64,000 nt of DNA from Bacteroidota bacterium (GTDB lineage Bacteria > Bacteroidota > Ignavibacteria > Ignavibacteriales > Melioribacteraceae). The stretch spans positions 1-64,000 of the forward strand of contig JAKAKD010000103.1 of NCBI GenBank assembly GCA_021824635.1, given 5' to 3'. The notes beneath the pieces are model-generated. The model ran no database searches. It worked only from the letters and a program-made list of their open reading frames with translations, and was not told the DNA's origin. Positions 53,252-64,000 of this stretch are shown in pieces (position 1 is the stretch's first letter; every line of letters starts with the position of its first letter). Both the position numbers and the translations under genes were made by a program.

Positions 53252-53539
53252 TCACTTTACTTTAGATGCTTTTTCAGCTTTAGTTCCCGGATGACCTCTA
53301 AAAATTCTTGTTGGTGCAAACTCGCCGAGTTTATGACCAACCATATTTTCAGAAACATAAACGGGTATCATTTTGTTGCCGTTATGAACAGCAATTGTGT
53401 GTCCGACAAAATCCGGAGTAATTGTACTTGTACGTGACCAAGTCTTAATTATTTTCTTCTGATTAGTGTCGTTCAACTTTTGAACTTTCTGCATTAATTT
53501 TAGGTCTATGAATGGACCTTTTTTGACTGATCTTGGCAT
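53252..53539 (-). CDS. rpsS: 30S ribosomal protein S19
   Basis: A 95-residue S19 ([66 protein letters not shown]). Confidence 0.98.
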   Translation of the reverse strand: MPRSVKKGPFIDLKLMQKVQKLNDTNQKKIIKTWSRTSTITPDFVGHTIAVHNGNKMIPVYVSENMVGHKLGEFAPTRIFRGHPGTKAEKASKVK

Positions 53540-53551
53540 ATTTGCTCTGTC

Positions 53552-54376
53552 TTATTTTCTACGCTTTACAATGTATTTATTAGAAAGATTTTTTCTCTTT
53601 CTTGTTTTTAATCCTTTTGCTTTCTGACCCCAAGGTGAAACCGGATGACCGCCGCCAGATGTTTTACCTTCACCACCGCCCATCGGGTGATCAACTGGAT
53701 TTTTTGCAACACCACGACTTGCAGGACGAATGCCTAACCATCTGCTTCTGCCTGCTTTACCAAGACTAATATTTTCATGATCAATATTTCCAACAACACC
53801 ATAGGTAGCCATACAATCAACAGAAACCATTCTAACTTCACCGGAAGGCATTTTAAGTTGAGCCATTTTACCTTCGCGCGCCATCAACTGAAGTGATGAA
53901 CCAGCGGATCTTCCAAGCTGACCGCCTTTACCAGGTCTTAATTCAACGTTGTGCACAAAACTTCCGGGTGGAATTTCTCTTAATGGTAATGCATTACCAA
54001 CTTTAATTTCAGAACCAGCACCCGATACAACCGAAGCACCTACTTTCAAACCATCCGGTGCAATGATGTATCTCTTTTCTCCATCTGCATAATTAAGTAG
54101 AGCAATTCTGGAAGTTCTATTCGGATCGTATTCAATCGAAAATACTTTTGCCGGAATTCCGTTTTTATCGCGTTTGAAATCTACAATTCTATAACGTCTT
54201 TTATGTCCGCCGCCGCGATGACGCGATGTAATTCTACCTTGATTATTTCTACCACCGGATTTTTTAATTACAGCAGTCAACGCTTTTTCGGGCGCAGTTT
54301 TAGTTATCTCATCGAAAGACGAGATACTCATAAATCTCGTTCCGGGTGTATTTGGTTTTAATTTTCTAATTGCCAT
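53552..54376 (-). CDS. rplB: 50S ribosomal protein L2
   Basis: A 274-residue L2 ([78 protein letters not shown]) with the peptidyl-transfer-centre region intact. Confidence 0.98.
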   Translation of the reverse strand: MAIRKLKPNTPGTRFMSISSFDEITKTAPEKALTAVIKKSGGRNNQGRITSRHRGGGHKRRYRIVDFKRDKNGIPAKVFSIEYDPNRTSRIALLNYADGEKRYIIAPDGLKVGASVVSGAGSEIKVGNALPLREIPPGSFVHNVELRPGKGGQLGRSAGSSLQLMAREGKMAQLKMPSGEVRMVSVDCMATYGVVGNIDHENISLGKAGRSRWLGIRPASRGVAKNPVDHPMGGGEGKTSGGGHPVSPWGQKAKGLKTRKRKNLSNKYIVKRRK

Positions 54377-54403
54377 TTAATTCAGCTCCGAGTTTCGGTA
54401 ATA

Positions 54404-54700
54404 CTATGCTTGACCAAAAATATCTAATGTTTGACCTTCTTTTAAGGTAACTATTGCTTTTTTAAACTTTGGTGTTCTTCCTGTAAATCTTCCCTTCTTT
54501 GTAAGTTGAGTTTTTGCTTTTCCTTTGTATCTAATCGTATTCACGGAAGTTACATCTACATTAAATTTTGCTTTAAGAGCTTTAGCTATTTCGATTTTGT
54601 TTGCATCAACTGCAACCATAAAACCGTACTTGCCAGCATGTTTTTCGCTAATACCGCTCATTTTTTCTGTTATTAAAGGTCGTACTAGAACACTTTTCAT
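54404..54700 (-). CDS. rplW: 50S ribosomal protein L23
   Basis: A 98-residue L23 (LVRPLITEKMSGISEKHAGKYGFMVAVDANKIEIAKALKAKFNVDVTSVNT). Exit-tunnel docking site for trigger factor and SRP. Confidence 0.97.
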   Translation of the reverse strand: MKSVLVRPLITEKMSGISEKHAGKYGFMVAVDANKIEIAKALKAKFNVDVTSVNTIRYKGKAKTQLTKKGRFTGRTPKFKKAIVTLKEGQTLDIFGQA

Positions 54701-54712
54701 TTTTAAACCGAT

Positions 54713-55339
54713 TTAATTTATTGTGTTTTCTAAAAGATTAACTGCGCTTTTCTGTACTAATAAAACTTGATTGTTCAACAAATCGTACGCAGATGCTTTG
54801 TTGGCTTCTAATACATTTACTTTGGTAATATTTCGTCCGGATTTGTAAACGTTTTCTTGTGTACCATTTGTCAGAAGCAATGTTCTCTTGCCTTTTACTT
54901 TCAACGCATTCAACAAAGAAGCAAAATCTTTAGTCTTTGGTCCATCGAAGTTAAAATCTTCAACAACCATAATTTGATTTGCTTTTGCTTTGTAAGAAAG
55001 AGCAGATTTTCTTGCAAGACTCAAAACTTTCTTGTTCAATTTTTGTTTGTACGTATGCGGTTTAGGTCCGAATATTCTTCCGCCGCCAACCCATATTGGA
55101 GAACGAGAGGTACCGGCACGGGCTCCGCCACGACCTTTCTGCTTCCAGGGTTTTTTACCGCCGCCACTAACTTCACTTCTTTCTTTTGATTTGTGAGTTC
55201 CCTGGCGTTGATTAGCCAAGAAAGCTTTTACAGCCAAATAAAGAACGTGATCATTCGGTTCGATTTCAAAAATTTCTTTTGAGAGTTCTACTGTCTCGCC
55301 AGATTTTGTGCCGTCTTGTTTATAAACTTCTAATTTCAT
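54713..55339 (-). CDS. rplD: 50S ribosomal protein L4
   Basis: A 208-residue L4 (KLEVYKQDGTKSGETVELSKEIF, RQGTHKSKERSEVSGGGKKPWKQKGRGGARAGTSRSPIWVGGGRIFGPKP). I use the ATG at 55339; a TTG three codons upstream is an unlikely alternative. Confidence 0.96.
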   Translation of the reverse strand: MKLEVYKQDGTKSGETVELSKEIFEIEPNDHVLYLAVKAFLANQRQGTHKSKERSEVSGGGKKPWKQKGRGGARAGTSRSPIWVGGGRIFGPKPHTYKQKLNKKVLSLARKSALSYKAKANQIMVVEDFNFDGPKTKDFASLLNALKVKGKRTLLLTNGTQENVYKSGRNITKVNVLEANKASAYDLLNNQVLLVQKSAVNLLENTIN

Positions 55340-55350
55340 TTTTATCAAAC

Positions 55351-55974
55351 TTATTTTTTGTTGATAGCAACAATTGAATTAATAGAGCCTGGAACAGCTC
55401 CTTTAACCATAATAATATTTTTTTCCGCAATAATTTTTACAACTTTCAAATTTGGAGCTGTAACGTTGTCAAAGCCCATTCTTCCGGCCATACGCTGACC
55501 TTTGAATACTCTTGACGGATAAGAACTTGAACCGATTGAACCGGGAGCTCTTAATCTATCGCTTTGACCGTGTGTTGTTCCGCCGACACCACCAAAATTG
55601 TGTCTTCTCATAACACCCTGAAAACCTTTTCCTTTACTCTTTCCGGAAACTTTCACCTTATCACCGACAGCGAAAAGATCAGTGTTCAATTCATCACCAA
55701 TTTTATATTGTGATGCATCAAAATTTCTGAATTCTTTAACGGTGTGAGGAATTTTCAATCCGTGTTTTTTGTAATAATCGAGTTGAGGTTTGCTTGTTCT
55801 CTTCTCTTTCTTTTCGCCAAATCCAAGCTGAACAGCTCCGTAGCCATCTCTTTCTTTCGATTTGATTGCGTATACATTACACGGACCAACTTCTAAAACT
55901 GTAACTGGTACAATTTTACCGTCTTCCGAAAATATATTTGTCATTCCTAATTTTTTTGCTAACAAGCCAGGCAT
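55351..55974 (-). CDS. rplC: 50S ribosomal protein L3
   Basis: A 207-residue L3 (GLLAKKLGMTNIFSEDGKIVPVTVLEVGPC, GKGFQGVMRRHNFGGVGGTTHGQSDRLRAPGSIGSSSYPSRVFKGQRMAGRMG). Confidence 0.98.
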   Translation of the reverse strand: MPGLLAKKLGMTNIFSEDGKIVPVTVLEVGPCNVYAIKSKERDGYGAVQLGFGEKKEKRTSKPQLDYYKKHGLKIPHTVKEFRNFDASQYKIGDELNTDLFAVGDKVKVSGKSKGKGFQGVMRRHNFGGVGGTTHGQSDRLRAPGSIGSSSYPSRVFKGQRMAGRMGFDNVTAPNLKVVKIIAEKNIIMVKGAVPGSINSIVAINKK

Positions 55975-55985
55975 TTCAATGATTC

Positions 55986-56294
55986 CTATAACTTAATCTC
56001 AATGTCAACGCCAGCGGGAATATCTAATTTGCTGAGTGCGTCAACTGTTTTATTATTTGAATTATGTATATCTATAATTCTTTTATGTGCCCTAATTTCA
56101 AATTGTTCTCTTGATTTTTTATCAACGTGAGGCGATCTTAAAACTGTGAAAACTGTTCTGCGTGTTGGTAACGGAATTGGTCCGGATACAACAGCACCAG
56201 TGCTCTTAACCGTTTTAATAATCTTTTCGGTTGATTTGTCAATCAATATATGATCGTATGACTTAAGCTTGATTCTAATTTTCTGACCGGGCAC
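55986..56294 (-). CDS. rpsJ: 30S ribosomal protein S10
   Basis: A 102-residue S10 ([57 protein letters not shown]). First gene of the S10 segment, here continuous with tuf upstream. Confidence 0.98.
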   Translation of the reverse strand: MPGQKIRIKLKSYDHILIDKSTEKIIKTVKSTGAVVSGPIPLPTRRTVFTVLRSPHVDKKSREQFEIRAHKRIIDIHNSNNKTVDALSKLDIPAGVDIEIKL

Positions 56295-56322
56295 TTTTTA
56301 TAATCTCCTTGTTCAACATAGT

Positions 56323-56342
56323 GCCCCGCAATTAAGCGGGGC
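56323..56342 (-). terminator. Hairpin between tuf and rpsJ
   Basis: Stem GCCCCGC/GCGGGGC (7 bp) with loop AATTAA, 14 bases after the tuf stop. No T run follows, so it may be an attenuator or processing/stability element in the run-on operon. Its core resembles the palindrome at 27044-27069. Confidence 0.5.
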
Positions 56343-56356
56343 TCAAATAATTTATT

Positions 56357-57562
56357 TTACTCGATAATCTTTGTTACGAAACCAGCACCAACTGTTCTAC
56401 CGCCTTCACGAATAGCGAACTTCAAACCTTCTTCCATTGCGATCTCTGAGATCAAATCAATTTTAAGAGTAACGCTATCGCCAGGCATAACCATTTCGGT
56501 TCCTTCCGGTAAAGTAGCAATACCGGTTACGTCTGTTGTTCTGAAATAGAACTGCGGTCTGTAACCATTGAAAAATGGTGTATGACGTCCACCTTCATCT
56601 TTTGAAAGAATGTAAACTTTACCTTCATATTTCTTGTGAGGAGTAATTGAACCTGTTTTTGCAAGAACCATTCCTCTTTCGATTTCTGTTTTATCAACGC
56701 CTCTTAATAAGATACCGGCATTATCACCAGCCATTGCTGAATCAAGTTCTTTACGGAACATTTCAATTCCGGTAACAACTGTTTTCTTATGAGCACCTAA
56801 ACCAATTAATTCAACTTCTTCTTGAATCTTAACTTGACCTCTTTCAACTCTACCGGTAGCAACTGTACCACGACCGGTAATAGAGAAAACGTCTTCCACA
56901 GGCATCAAGAATGGTTTGTCAACACTTCGTTCAGGAACAGGGATATAGCTATCAACTGCATCCATAAGCTCCCAAATGCAAGTATATCTTGGATCGGATG
57001 GATCTGCACCTGAAGCACCTGCTTCTAATGCATGCAAAGCTGATCCTTTAATAATCGGTATTTCATCGCCTGGAAATTCATATTTTGTTAAAAGCTCTCT
57101 TAATTCCATTTCAACCAAGTCAATTAGCTCTTGATCATCAACAGCATCAACTTTGTTCATGAAAACAACAATTTTTGGAACACCTACCTGACGAGCGAGC
57201 AGAATGTGTTCGCGTGTCTGAGGCATAGGACCATCGGTTGCAGCAACTACTAATATTGCACCATCCATTTGAGCAGCACCAGTGATCATGTTCTTAACAT
57301 AATCTGCGTGACCAGGACAATCAACGTGAGCATAGTGTCTGTTTGCAGTTGAATATTCTACGTGAGCAGTTGCGATTGTAATACCTCTTTCTCTTTCTTC
57401 AGGGGCATTATCAATACTGTCGAATGTTCTAACTTGCGATAATCCTTTCTTAGCAAGGGCCATGGTGATGGCAGCAGTAAGAGTAGTTTTACCATGGTCT
57501 ACGTGTCCGATAGTACCTATATTAACGTGAGGTTTACTACGGTCAAATTTTTCTTTTGCCAT
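56357..57562 (-). CDS. tuf: Translation elongation factor Tu
   Basis: A 401-residue EF-Tu. G1 is [11 protein letters not shown]3 is [23 protein letters not shown] and G4 is NKVD; domains 2 and 3 ([26 protein letters not shown]) are intact. Delivers aminoacyl-tRNA to the ribosome. Only one copy is visible in the window. Confidence 0.98.
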   Translation of the reverse strand: MAKEKFDRSKPHVNIGTIGHVDHGKTTLTAAITMALAKKGLSQVRTFDSIDNAPEERERGITIATAHVEYSTANRHYAHVDCPGHADYVKNMITGAAQMDGAILVVAATDGPMPQTREHILLARQVGVPKIVVFMNKVDAVDDQELIDLVEMELRELLTKYEFPGDEIPIIKGSALHALEAGASGADPSDPRYTCIWELMDAVDSYIPVPERSVDKPFLMPVEDVFSITGRGTVATGRVERGQVKIQEEVELIGLGAHKKTVVTGIEMFRKELDSAMAGDNAGILLRGVDKTEIERGMVLAKTGSITPHKKYEGKVYILSKDEGGRHTPFFNGYRPQFYFRTTDVTGIATLPEGTEMVMPGDSVTLKIDLISEIAMEEGLKFAIREGGRTVGAGFVTKIIE

Positions 57563-57619
57563 CTTAAATACTCTCCTTAATGATTTTTTATTTCTTTAAT
57601 TATTTATTTTAATTATTGT

Positions 57620-59719
57620 CTAATGTGATTCAGCATGTTTCTTTGCCTGAGATTTTTCTTGAATCTCTTCGGCAACAGATTTAGGAACTTCTGAATAATG
57701 CGAAAATTGCATCGAGTAAATCGCACGTCCTTGAGTCATAGATCTCAAGGTTGTTGCATAACCAAACATTTGAGCAAGAGGAACCATTGCCTTAATTACT
57801 TGAGCATCTTTTCTTGATGTAAATCCTTCAATTTTTCCTCTTCTGGAATTAAGGTCGCCCATTACATCGCCAAGATATTCTTCCGGCGAAATAACTTCAA
57901 CGCTCATCATCGGCTCAAGAAGAACCGGACTTGCTTTTAATGCGCCCTGCTTGAACGCCATTGATGCAGCAACCTTAAATGAAATTTCATCAGAATCAAC
58001 ATCATGATACGATCCATCATATAGTTTTGCTTTAATGTCAACAACTGGAAAACCAGCTAACACACCATTTCTTAAAGAATCCTGTAAACCATGCATAACC
58101 GGATTAATATATTCTTTTGGAACTACGCCGCCAACAATTGCATTTTCAAACTCAAATCCTTTTCCAGGTTCGTTTGGTGAAAGTTCAATCCAAACGTGTC
58201 CATATTTACCGCGACCGCCAGATTGTTTAACAAACTTACCTTCGGCCTGTACAGTCTTGGTAATAGTTTCTCTATAAGCTACTTGAGGTTTACCAACATT
58301 AGCTTCAACCTTAAACTCACGTTTCATTCTATCAACAAGAATTTCAAGATGAAGTTCACCCATACCGCTTATAAGTGTTTGGCCTGTTTCGTCATCAACC
58401 TTAACTTTGAATGTCGGATCTTCATCTGATAATTTACCAAGAGCATCTGATAATTTATCCTGATCAGCCTTAGTTTTCGGTTCAATAGCAATTTGAATAA
58501 CCGGCTCTGGAAATACCATCTTTTCAAGAACAATAGCATCTTCTTCAGAACAAAGAGTATCTCCTGTTCTTGTATGTTTTAATCCAACAATCGCGGCAAT
58601 ATCACCGCATCTGATCGATTCCAGATCCTCACGCGTATTTGCATGCATTTGAAGAACTCTTCCAACTCTCTCTTTTTTATCAGAAACTGAATTTAGAATA
58701 TATGATCCAGCTTTTAATGAGCCCGTATACACTCTTATAAAAGTTAATTTTCCAACATAAGGATCTGTCATAATTTTGAAAGCAAGGGCAGCAAATTTTT
58801 CATTCGGATCGATTTTTCTTTCAACCTGATCATTCTTAAAAATATGATGAGCAACCAAACTTCCGGAATCAAGTGGAGACGGTAAAAAATCAACAACTGA
58901 ATCTAGTAATTGTTGGACGCCTTTATTCTTAAATGAAGAACCGCACAGTACCGGAATAATTTTTCCTTGAATAGTGGCTTCTCTTAAGACTTTCTTGATT
59001 TCACTTTCAGTGATTTCTTTTCCTTCAAGATACTTTTCTAATAAAGTATCATCAACATCAGATACCGCTTCGAGCATCCAAGTTCTATATTTTTGAGCCA
59101 AGGGTAGAAGATCAACAGGAATATCCACCTCTTCAAAATCAGCCCCTAATGATTCTTCAATAAACATTATAGCCCGCATGTTCATTAAGTCTATAATTCC
59201 TCTAAATAAATCACCTTCTCCTACAGGAAGATTTATTGGAACAGCCGGGGCACCAAGCTTATCTTTCATCATCTGGACAGCATTATAAAAATCGGCTCCG
59301 ATTCTATCCATTTTATTTACAAATGAAATTCTCGGAACATTATATTTATCAGCTTGTCTCCAGACTGTTTCCGATTGAGGTTCAACACCGCCAACCGCAC
59401 AGAAAAGAGCTATTGCACCATCTAAAACACGTAAAGATCTTTCTACTTCAACAGTGAAATCCACATGGCCAGGAGTATCAATAATATTAATCTGATGCTC
59501 TCTCCAGAAAGTTGTAGTTGCAGCACTTGTAATTGTTATACCGCGTTCTTTTTCCTGTTCCATCCAGTCCATAGTTGCGGCACCATCATGTACTTCGCCC
59601 ATTCTATGAAGTTTTCCAGTATAATATAGAATACGCTCTGTAGTTGTGGTCTTACCCGCATCTATATGAGCCATAATACCAATGTTTCTTACTTTATTTA
59701 TTTCAACACGCTTGGACAT
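57620..59719 (-). CDS. fusA: Translation elongation factor G
   Basis: A 699-residue translocase. G1 is [20 protein letters not shown]2 [16 protein letters not shown]3 [24 protein letters not shown]4 NKMDR; domain IV has [32 protein letters not shown]. Catalyses tRNA-mRNA translocation. Between rpsG and tuf in the str segment. Confidence 0.98.
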   Translation of the reverse strand: MSKRVEINKVRNIGIMAHIDAGKTTTTERILYYTGKLHRMGEVHDGAATMDWMEQEKERGITITSAATTTFWREHQINIIDTPGHVDFTVEVERSLRVLDGAIALFCAVGGVEPQSETVWRQADKYNVPRISFVNKMDRIGADFYNAVQMMKDKLGAPAVPINLPVGEGDLFRGIIDLMNMRAIMFIEESLGADFEEVDIPVDLLPLAQKYRTWMLEAVSDVDDTLLEKYLEGKEITESEIKKVLREATIQGKIIPVLCGSSFKNKGVQQLLDSVVDFLPSPLDSGSLVAHHIFKNDQVERKIDPNEKFAALAFKIMTDPYVGKLTFIRVYTGSLKAGSYILNSVSDKKERVGRVLQMHANTREDLESIRCGDIAAIVGLKHTRTGDTLCSEEDAIVLEKMVFPEPVIQIAIEPKTKADQDKLSDALGKLSDEDPTFKVKVDDETGQTLISGMGELHLEILVDRMKREFKVEANVGKPQVAYRETITKTVQAEGKFVKQSGGRGKYGHVWIELSPNEPGKGFEFENAIVGGVVPKEYINPVMHGLQDSLRNGVLAGFPVVDIKAKLYDGSYHDVDSDEISFKVAASMAFKQGALKASPVLLEPMMSVEVISPEEYLGDVMGDLNSRRGKIEGFTSRKDAQVIKAMVPLAQMFGYATTLRSMTQGRAIYSMQFSHYSEVPKSVAEEIQEKSQAKKHAESH

Positions 59720-59743
59720 CTAAATTATAATTCCTTTTCTACC

Positions 59744-60211
59744 TTACCACTTAAAATGAGCAAATGCCTTATTTGCTTCCGCCATACGATGAGTATCATC
59801 TTTTTTCTTAACCGCAGAACCTTCTCCATTAGCCGCAGCCATTAATTCTGCTGCAACTTTAAGAGCCATAGATTTATCTTTTCTATCTCGAGCATAAGTT
59901 TTAATCCATCGAAAAGCTAATGCGGTTCTTCTTTCCGGTCTAACTTCCATAGGTACCTGATAAGTAGCGCCGCCTACTCTTCTGCTTCTAACCTCAACTA
60001 ACGGCTGAACATTTTGAACTGCTTTTTTAAAAACTTCGATAGCAGGTTTTTTGGTTTTTTGTTCAATCAGGTCGAAGCTATCATAAACTATACTTCTTGC
60101 TGTAGATTTTTTGCCAGCCCACATCAAATAGTTAATGAATTTTGAAACGAGAATATCATTAAACTTTGGATCTGGTTTTAAATATCGCTTTTCTGCTTTT
60201 TTCTTTCTCAT
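59744..60211 (-). CDS. rpsG: 30S ribosomal protein S7
   Basis: A 155-residue S7 ([69 protein letters not shown]). Primary binder of the 30S head and often repressor of the str operon. Confidence 0.98.
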   Translation of the reverse strand: MRKKKAEKRYLKPDPKFNDILVSKFINYLMWAGKKSTARSIVYDSFDLIEQKTKKPAIEVFKKAVQNVQPLVEVRSRRVGGATYQVPMEVRPERRTALAFRWIKTYARDRKDKSMALKVAAELMAAANGEGSAVKKKDDTHRMAEANKAFAHFKW

Positions 60212-60217
60212 AGTCGC

Positions 60218-60595
60218 TTATTTTGCTTTTGGTTTTTTAGTGCCGTATTTGGAACGACTTTTCTTTCTATCTTCCACTCCACTTGTATCAAGTGTGCCAC
60301 GAATTATATGATAACGAACGCCAGGTAAATCTTTTACTCTACCGCCTCTAATTAAAACAATAGAGTGCTCTTGCAAATTATGTCCTTCACCAGGAATGTA
60401 AGCCGTAACCTCAATTCCATTTGTTAAACGAACTCTCGCAACCTTTCTTAAAGCTGAATTTGGTTTCTTGGGAGTTGTTGTATATACTCTTGTGCAAACA
60501 CCTCTTTTTTGAGGGCAAGCATCTAACGCCGGAGCTTTATTCTTCGACGAAACAACTACTCTACCTTTTCTAACCAACTGGTTTATCGTTGGCAC
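60218..60595 (-). CDS. rpsL: 30S ribosomal protein S12
   Basis: A 125-residue S12 starting at GTG after a strong SD (GGAGGT). [59 protein letters not shown] has lysines at the positions that streptomycin-resistance mutations change, so it looks wild type there; [31 protein letters not shown] follows. First gene of the joined ribosomal operon. Confidence 0.98.
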   Translation of the reverse strand: MPTINQLVRKGRVVVSSKNKAPALDACPQKRGVCTRVYTTTPKKPNSALRKVARVRLTNGIEVTAYIPGEGHNLQEHSIVLIRGGRVKDLPGVRYHIIRGTLDTSGVEDRKKSRSKYGTKKPKAK

Positions 60596-60639
60596 GCAAA
60601 TACCTCCACAACTAATATTTTATATTAAAATTCAGACTT

Positions 60640-60670
60640 GAAATTTATTATTATTCGTTTCAATTGTCAA
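60640..60670 (-). promoter_or_regulatory. Putative promoter of the str-S10-spc-alpha super-operon
   Basis: TTG, exactly 20 bases, then TAAATTTC. The -33 side extends as TTGACA, so it also looks like a classical -35 box with a 17-base spacer to TAAATT. It lies 45 bases before the rpsL GTG, in the gap after rpoC. Confidence 0.6.
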
Positions 60671-60700
60671 GAAAGTCTGTTCTTATTTTTCAACTTTTTA

Positions 60701-63700
60701 CTAAAGTGATTGTTTTTCTGTTTCTAATACTTCCTCAGGTACAACTCTTTCTACTTCATCGCTGGTTAGTATGATGTTTTTATACTTTTTAAGCCCAGTA
60801 CCAGCCGGAATTAAATGTCCCATAACCACATTTTCTTTAAGACCGATCAAAGTATCAACACGAGCCTCGGTAGCGGCATTAGTTAATACTTTAGTTGTCT
60901 CTTGGAAAGAAGCTGCAGATATAAAACTTTCGGTAGATAAGGCAGCATGAGTAATCCCAAGCAAAATGTTATCGAAAGTAGCAGGCTCGGCATCTCGAAC
61001 TTTCATAGGCTTTTTGCTCTTTCTTGTAAGGTCTGCATTAATTTCTCTATATTTTGCCCTGGGAATTAGTTGACCCATTTTAAATTTCGATTGTCCTGGA
61101 TCTGAGATGAAAACCATTTGTTTGATTTTTTCGTTTTCATCAATAAATTTATTTCTATCAACTAAATCCTCTTCAATAAAAATAGTATCACCGGCAGAGA
61201 TAACCTGAAGTTTTTGCAACATCTGGCGTACTATAACTTCAATATGCTTATCATTAATCTTAACACCTTGTAAACGGTAAACATCCTGAATCTCATTTAC
61301 TAAATATTCTTGAACCGCATTTGTTCCTTTGATTTTTAGAATATCATGCGGGTCAGTTGGACCATCAGTTATTTTTTCACCTGCTGGAATTTCATCGCCT
61401 TCTTGAACGAGAGTATGTTTTCCATAAGCAATATTGTATACTTTTTGAATTGATCCGTCAAGTGATTCGACAATGATTTCGCGCGAACCTTTTTTACGCG
61501 CACCAAATTTAACTTTACCTTCAATCTCCGAAACTACTGCAGGATCATGCGGGCGGCGGGCTTCGAAAAGTTCTGTTACCCTCGGTAAACCGCCGGTAAT
61601 GTCGCGCGACTTAGTTGAAGATTTTGAAATTTTTGCTAGAATAGTTCCGGCTTGAATTTCTTCTCCTTCTTCAACAGATAAATAAGCGCGAGTAGGAATG
61701 TTAAATACTTTTTCGTTTCCTTTATTATCTTTTATCGAAATACTAGGAGTTAAAGTTTTGTCTTTTGATTCTATTACTACTTTTTGAACGTGCCCCGTTT
61801 GCTCGTCCGCAACTTGCTGTATCGTTACGTTGTCAATCAAATCCACAAAAGAAACTTTACCATTTACATCTGCAACAATTACAGAGTTATAAGGATCGTG
61901 ATTATAAAGCGGTTGACCTTTCTTAATTTCTTGACCTTCACTTACCATCAATTCTGCGCCATAAGGGACATCAAATTTCTTTATTTGTCTATTGTCATCA
62001 TCATAAATTCCTATTGAACCTCGGCGACCAATTACAACTTTAACTTTACCAAAGAAATCTGTTTTTTCTACAAATGTTAAACGATCTAATTTAATTGTTC
62101 CGTTGACGTTAGCTTCAACTTGCGATTGACTTGCAATACGCGAAGAAGTACCGCCCAAGTGGAATGTACGCAATGTTAACTGTGTACCAGGTTCACCAAT
62201 AGATTGAGCAGCAATAATTCCAACTGCTTCTCCATTTTCGACTAACTGGCCCGTTGTTAAATTACGTCCATAACATTTTGCACAAACACCGCGTTTAGCT
62301 TCACAAGTTAGAACTGTTCGGATGTAAACTTGATCAATATTGGCTTCGTCAATTTTTTCTGCGATTTCTTCTGTAATAACGTCGCCGGCTTCAATCAACA
62401 AATCGTCTGTGCGAGGATCGTAAACATCTTCTTGTGCAACACGACCGGTGATTCTTTCAGCTAAAGGTTCTCTTTCGAGCTCTACATCTTTCAGAGCAGA
62501 AATGTAAACACCACGAATTGTTCCACAATCAAGTTCAGTTATAATTACGTCCTGAGCAACATCGCATAAACGGCGGGTTAAATAACCGGCATCGGCAGTT
62601 TTCAAAGCTGTATCTGCAAGACCTTTACGAGCACCGTGTGTTGATATGAAATATTCTAATACCGATAATCCTTCTTTGAAATTTGCCACGATTGGGTTTT
62701 CAATAATTTCACCAGATTGACCGGTTAAGCTCTTTTGTGGTTTCATCATCAAGCCACGCATACCGGCAAGCTGGCGAACTTGATCCTGCGAACCTCTTGC
62801 ACCGGAGTCAACCATCATGTGAAGAGAGTTGAATCCACCTTGATCGGTTTTAATTCTATCCATCAATGACTTGGCAACGTTGTTTGTTGTATGAGTCCAG
62901 ACGTCAACAATTTTATTATAACGTTCGGCATCAGTAATCAAACCTTGTTCGTGTTCATTCAGAATTCCCGAAACTTTTTTATTCGAATCATTAATCAATT
63001 TTACTTTTTCATCCGGGACAATCATATCGCTGAAGCTGATCGAAATACCGGCAGCAGTTGCGTATCTATAACCTAATTCTTTTAAATCATCCAGAAAGAT
63101 TGCGGTTTTTTCATTTCCGATCTTAATAAACATTTTGTAAATAAACCCGGAGAAACTTTTCTTAACGAGAAGTTCGTTTATATATCCCATCTCTTTAGGA
63201 ACGATTTCATTGAAAATAACACGGCCTACCGTTGTCTCAATCATCTGAGCATCAATTCTAACTTTAATCTTCGCATGAAGATCTACGGCTTTAGAATTGT
63301 AAGCGATTAAAACTTCAGCGACATTGCTAAATAGCTTTCCTTCACCTTTTGCACCAGGTCTCAATTTTGTAAGATAGTACAGACCAAGAACGATATCCTG
63401 TGACGGAAGAACGATTGGCAAACCATTCTGAGGAGAAAGAATGTTATGGCTGCTTAACATTAATACAGAAGCTTCGAGCTGAGCTTCGTATGATAGCGGA
63501 ACGTGAACTGCCATCTGATCGCCGTCAAAATCCGCATTGAATGCTGTACAAACTAACGGATGTAATTGAATTGCTTTTCCATCAATTAAGATCGGCTGAA
63601 AAGCTTGGATACCAAGACGATGCAATGTTGGCGCACGGTTTAACATAACCGGATGCCCATCAATCAATTTTTCCAGAATATCCCAAATCATCGCATCTTT

Positions 63701-64000
63701 TCTATCAACAGCTTTTCGTGCGCTCTTAACAGTTTTAAAATGTCCCCGTTCAATCAGTTTACGAATGATGAACGGTTTGAATAATTCGACTGCCATATCT
63801 TTCGGCAAGCCACATTGATGTAATTTCAATTCAGGTCCAACAACAATTACCGAGCGGCCGGAATAATCAACACGTTTTCCAAGCAAGTTCTGACGGAAAC
63901 GACCTTGTTTACCTTTTAACATATCGCTGAGAGATTTCAATGGTCTGTTGCCATCACTGCGAACTGCGCTTGCGCGGCGCGAATTATCAAATAAAGCATC
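60701..64000 (-). CDS. rpoC: RNA polymerase beta' subunit, 3' portion (gene runs off the window)
   Basis: The frame is open to the window edge, and about 1,099 codons of the C-terminal part are present; the N-terminal zinc finger lies outside. Visible are [25 protein letters not shown], the catalytic Mg loop [16 protein letters not shown], the trigger-loop region [23 protein letters not shown], the second zinc site [16 protein letters not shown], and [25 protein letters not shown]. The 105-base gap to rpsL carries the operon promoter, so rpoC is probably the end of the rpoBC unit. Confidence 0.97.
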   Translation of the reverse strand, partial: DALFDNSRRASAVRSDGNRPLKSLSDMLKGKQGRFRQNLLGKRVDYSGRSVIVVGPELKLHQCGLPKDMAVELFKPFIIRKLIERGHFKTVKSARKAVDRKDAMIWDILEKLIDGHPVMLNRAPTLHRLGIQAFQPILIDGKAIQLHPLVCTAFNADFDGDQMAVHVPLSYEAQLEASVLMLSSHNILSPQNGLPIVLPSQDIVLGLYYLTKLRPGAKGEGKLFSNVAEVLIAYNSKAVDLHAKIKVRIDAQMIETTVGRVIFNEIVPKEMGYINELLVKKSFSGFIYKMFIKIGNEKTAIFLDDLKELGYRYATAAGISISFSDMIVPDEKVKLINDSNKKVSGILNEHEQGLITDAERYNKIVDVWTHTTNNVAKSLMDRIKTDQGGFNSLHMMVDSGARGSQDQVRQLAGMRGLMMKPQKSLTGQSGEIIENPIVANFKEGLSVLEYFISTHGARKGLADTALKTADAGYLTRRLCDVAQDVIITELDCGTIRGVYISALKDVELEREPLAERITGRVAQEDVYDPRTDDLLIEAGDVITEEIAEKIDEANIDQVYIRTVLTCEAKRGVCAKCYGRNLTTGQLVENGEAVGIIAAQSIGEPGTQLTLRTFHLGGTSSRIASQSQVEANVNGTIKLDRLTFVEKTDFFGKVKVVIGRRGSIGIYDDDNRQIKKFDVPYGAELMVSEGQEIKKGQPLYNHDPYNSVIVADVNGKVSFVDLIDNVTIQQVADEQTGHVQKVVIESKDKTLTPSISIKDNKGNEKVFNIPTRAYLSVEEGEEIQAGTILAKISKSSTKSRDITGGLPRVTELFEARRPHDPAVVSEIEGKVKFGARKKGSREIIVESLDGSIQKVYNIAYGKHTLVQEGDEIPAGEKITDGPTDPHDILKIKGTNAVQEYLVNEIQDVYRLQGVKINDKHIEVIVRQMLQKLQVISAGDTIFIEEDLVDRNKFIDENEKIKQMVFISDPGQSKFKMGQLIPRAKYREINADLTRKSKKPMKVRDAEPATFDNILLGITHAALSTESFISAASFQETTKVLTNAATEARVDTLIGLKENVVMGHLIPAGTGLKKYKNIILTSDEVERVVPEEVLETEKQSL

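Noticed and set aside
60642-60670. Classical sigma-70 promoter with 17-base spacer before rpsL
   Set aside because: It cannot be excluded, but the 20-base TTG-TAnnTTT reading is shared with four other operons, so I prefer the latter interpretation.
1-64000. CRISPR array, insertion sequence or prophage
   Set aside because: No repeat-spacer series, transposase, integrase or phage structural gene was found in the window.

Overview
The window is about 64 kb of AT-rich bacterial DNA, almost all of it coding on the minus strand. Gene content suggests the Ignavibacteria/Chlorobi side of the Bacteroidota group. The primary sigma factor is short and starts [19 protein letters not shown] as in Bacteroidota. 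Several operons are preceded by the Bacteroidota-style promoter pattern TTG-N20-TAnnTTTG. There are DUF5686 and TonB-dependent outer-membrane proteins, many lipoproteins, a LysW-type lysine pathway and two microcompartment vertex genes. This placement is inferred from gene families, not from a tree.

Layout. 1-1.8 kb (plus strand): 3' part of feoB and a metallo-beta-lactamase-fold hydrolase. 1.9-8.4 kb: DUF5686 surface protein, TonB-dependent receptor with a small membrane-anchored partner, and a receiver-HDOD regulator. 8.7-13.2 kb: nuoABCDEF, the electron-input half of complex I, without nuoG-N. 13.3-19.2 kb: a carrier-protein lysine cluster lysW-hcs-lysX-lysY-GATase-lysZ-lysJ, with a 55-residue lysW, an unexpected class II glutamine amidotransferase, and an exact ARG-box-like palindrome upstream. 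19.4-25.9 kb: envelope genes (M23 lipoprotein, MoxR ATPase, three SurA/parvulin-type foldases). 26-35.1 kb: orphan DNA methyltransferase, metG, long-chain acyl-CoA ligase, small orphan proteins, nitrilase-family protein and fumC. 35.2-41.3 kb: a compact operon of two EutN/CcmL vertex proteins, sigA and an NlpC/P60 lipoprotein, preceded by phosphopentomutase, a GAF/degenerate-GGDEF protein and the GTPase EngB.

41.3-64 kb: one unbroken block rpoC(partial)-rpsL-rpsG-fusA-tuf-rpsJ ... rpoA-rplQ, that is, the str, S10, spc and alpha operons joined. It is read from a promoter upstream of rpsL and ends in a clear intrinsic terminator just before engB. A tRNA-Gln(UUG) gene lies inside the spc part, between rpsE and rplR.

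No insertion sequence, prophage, CRISPR array or rRNA gene was seen. No stretch over 300 bases lacks a gene. The longest gaps (8437-8683 and 26949-27196) hold only AT-rich sequence or hairpins. The observations most worth following are the vertex-protein/sigma-factor operon beside phosphopentomutase, the ARG-box and amidotransferase in the LysW cluster, the shared promoter pattern, the tRNA inside the ribosomal operon, and a set of small dispersed palindromes.
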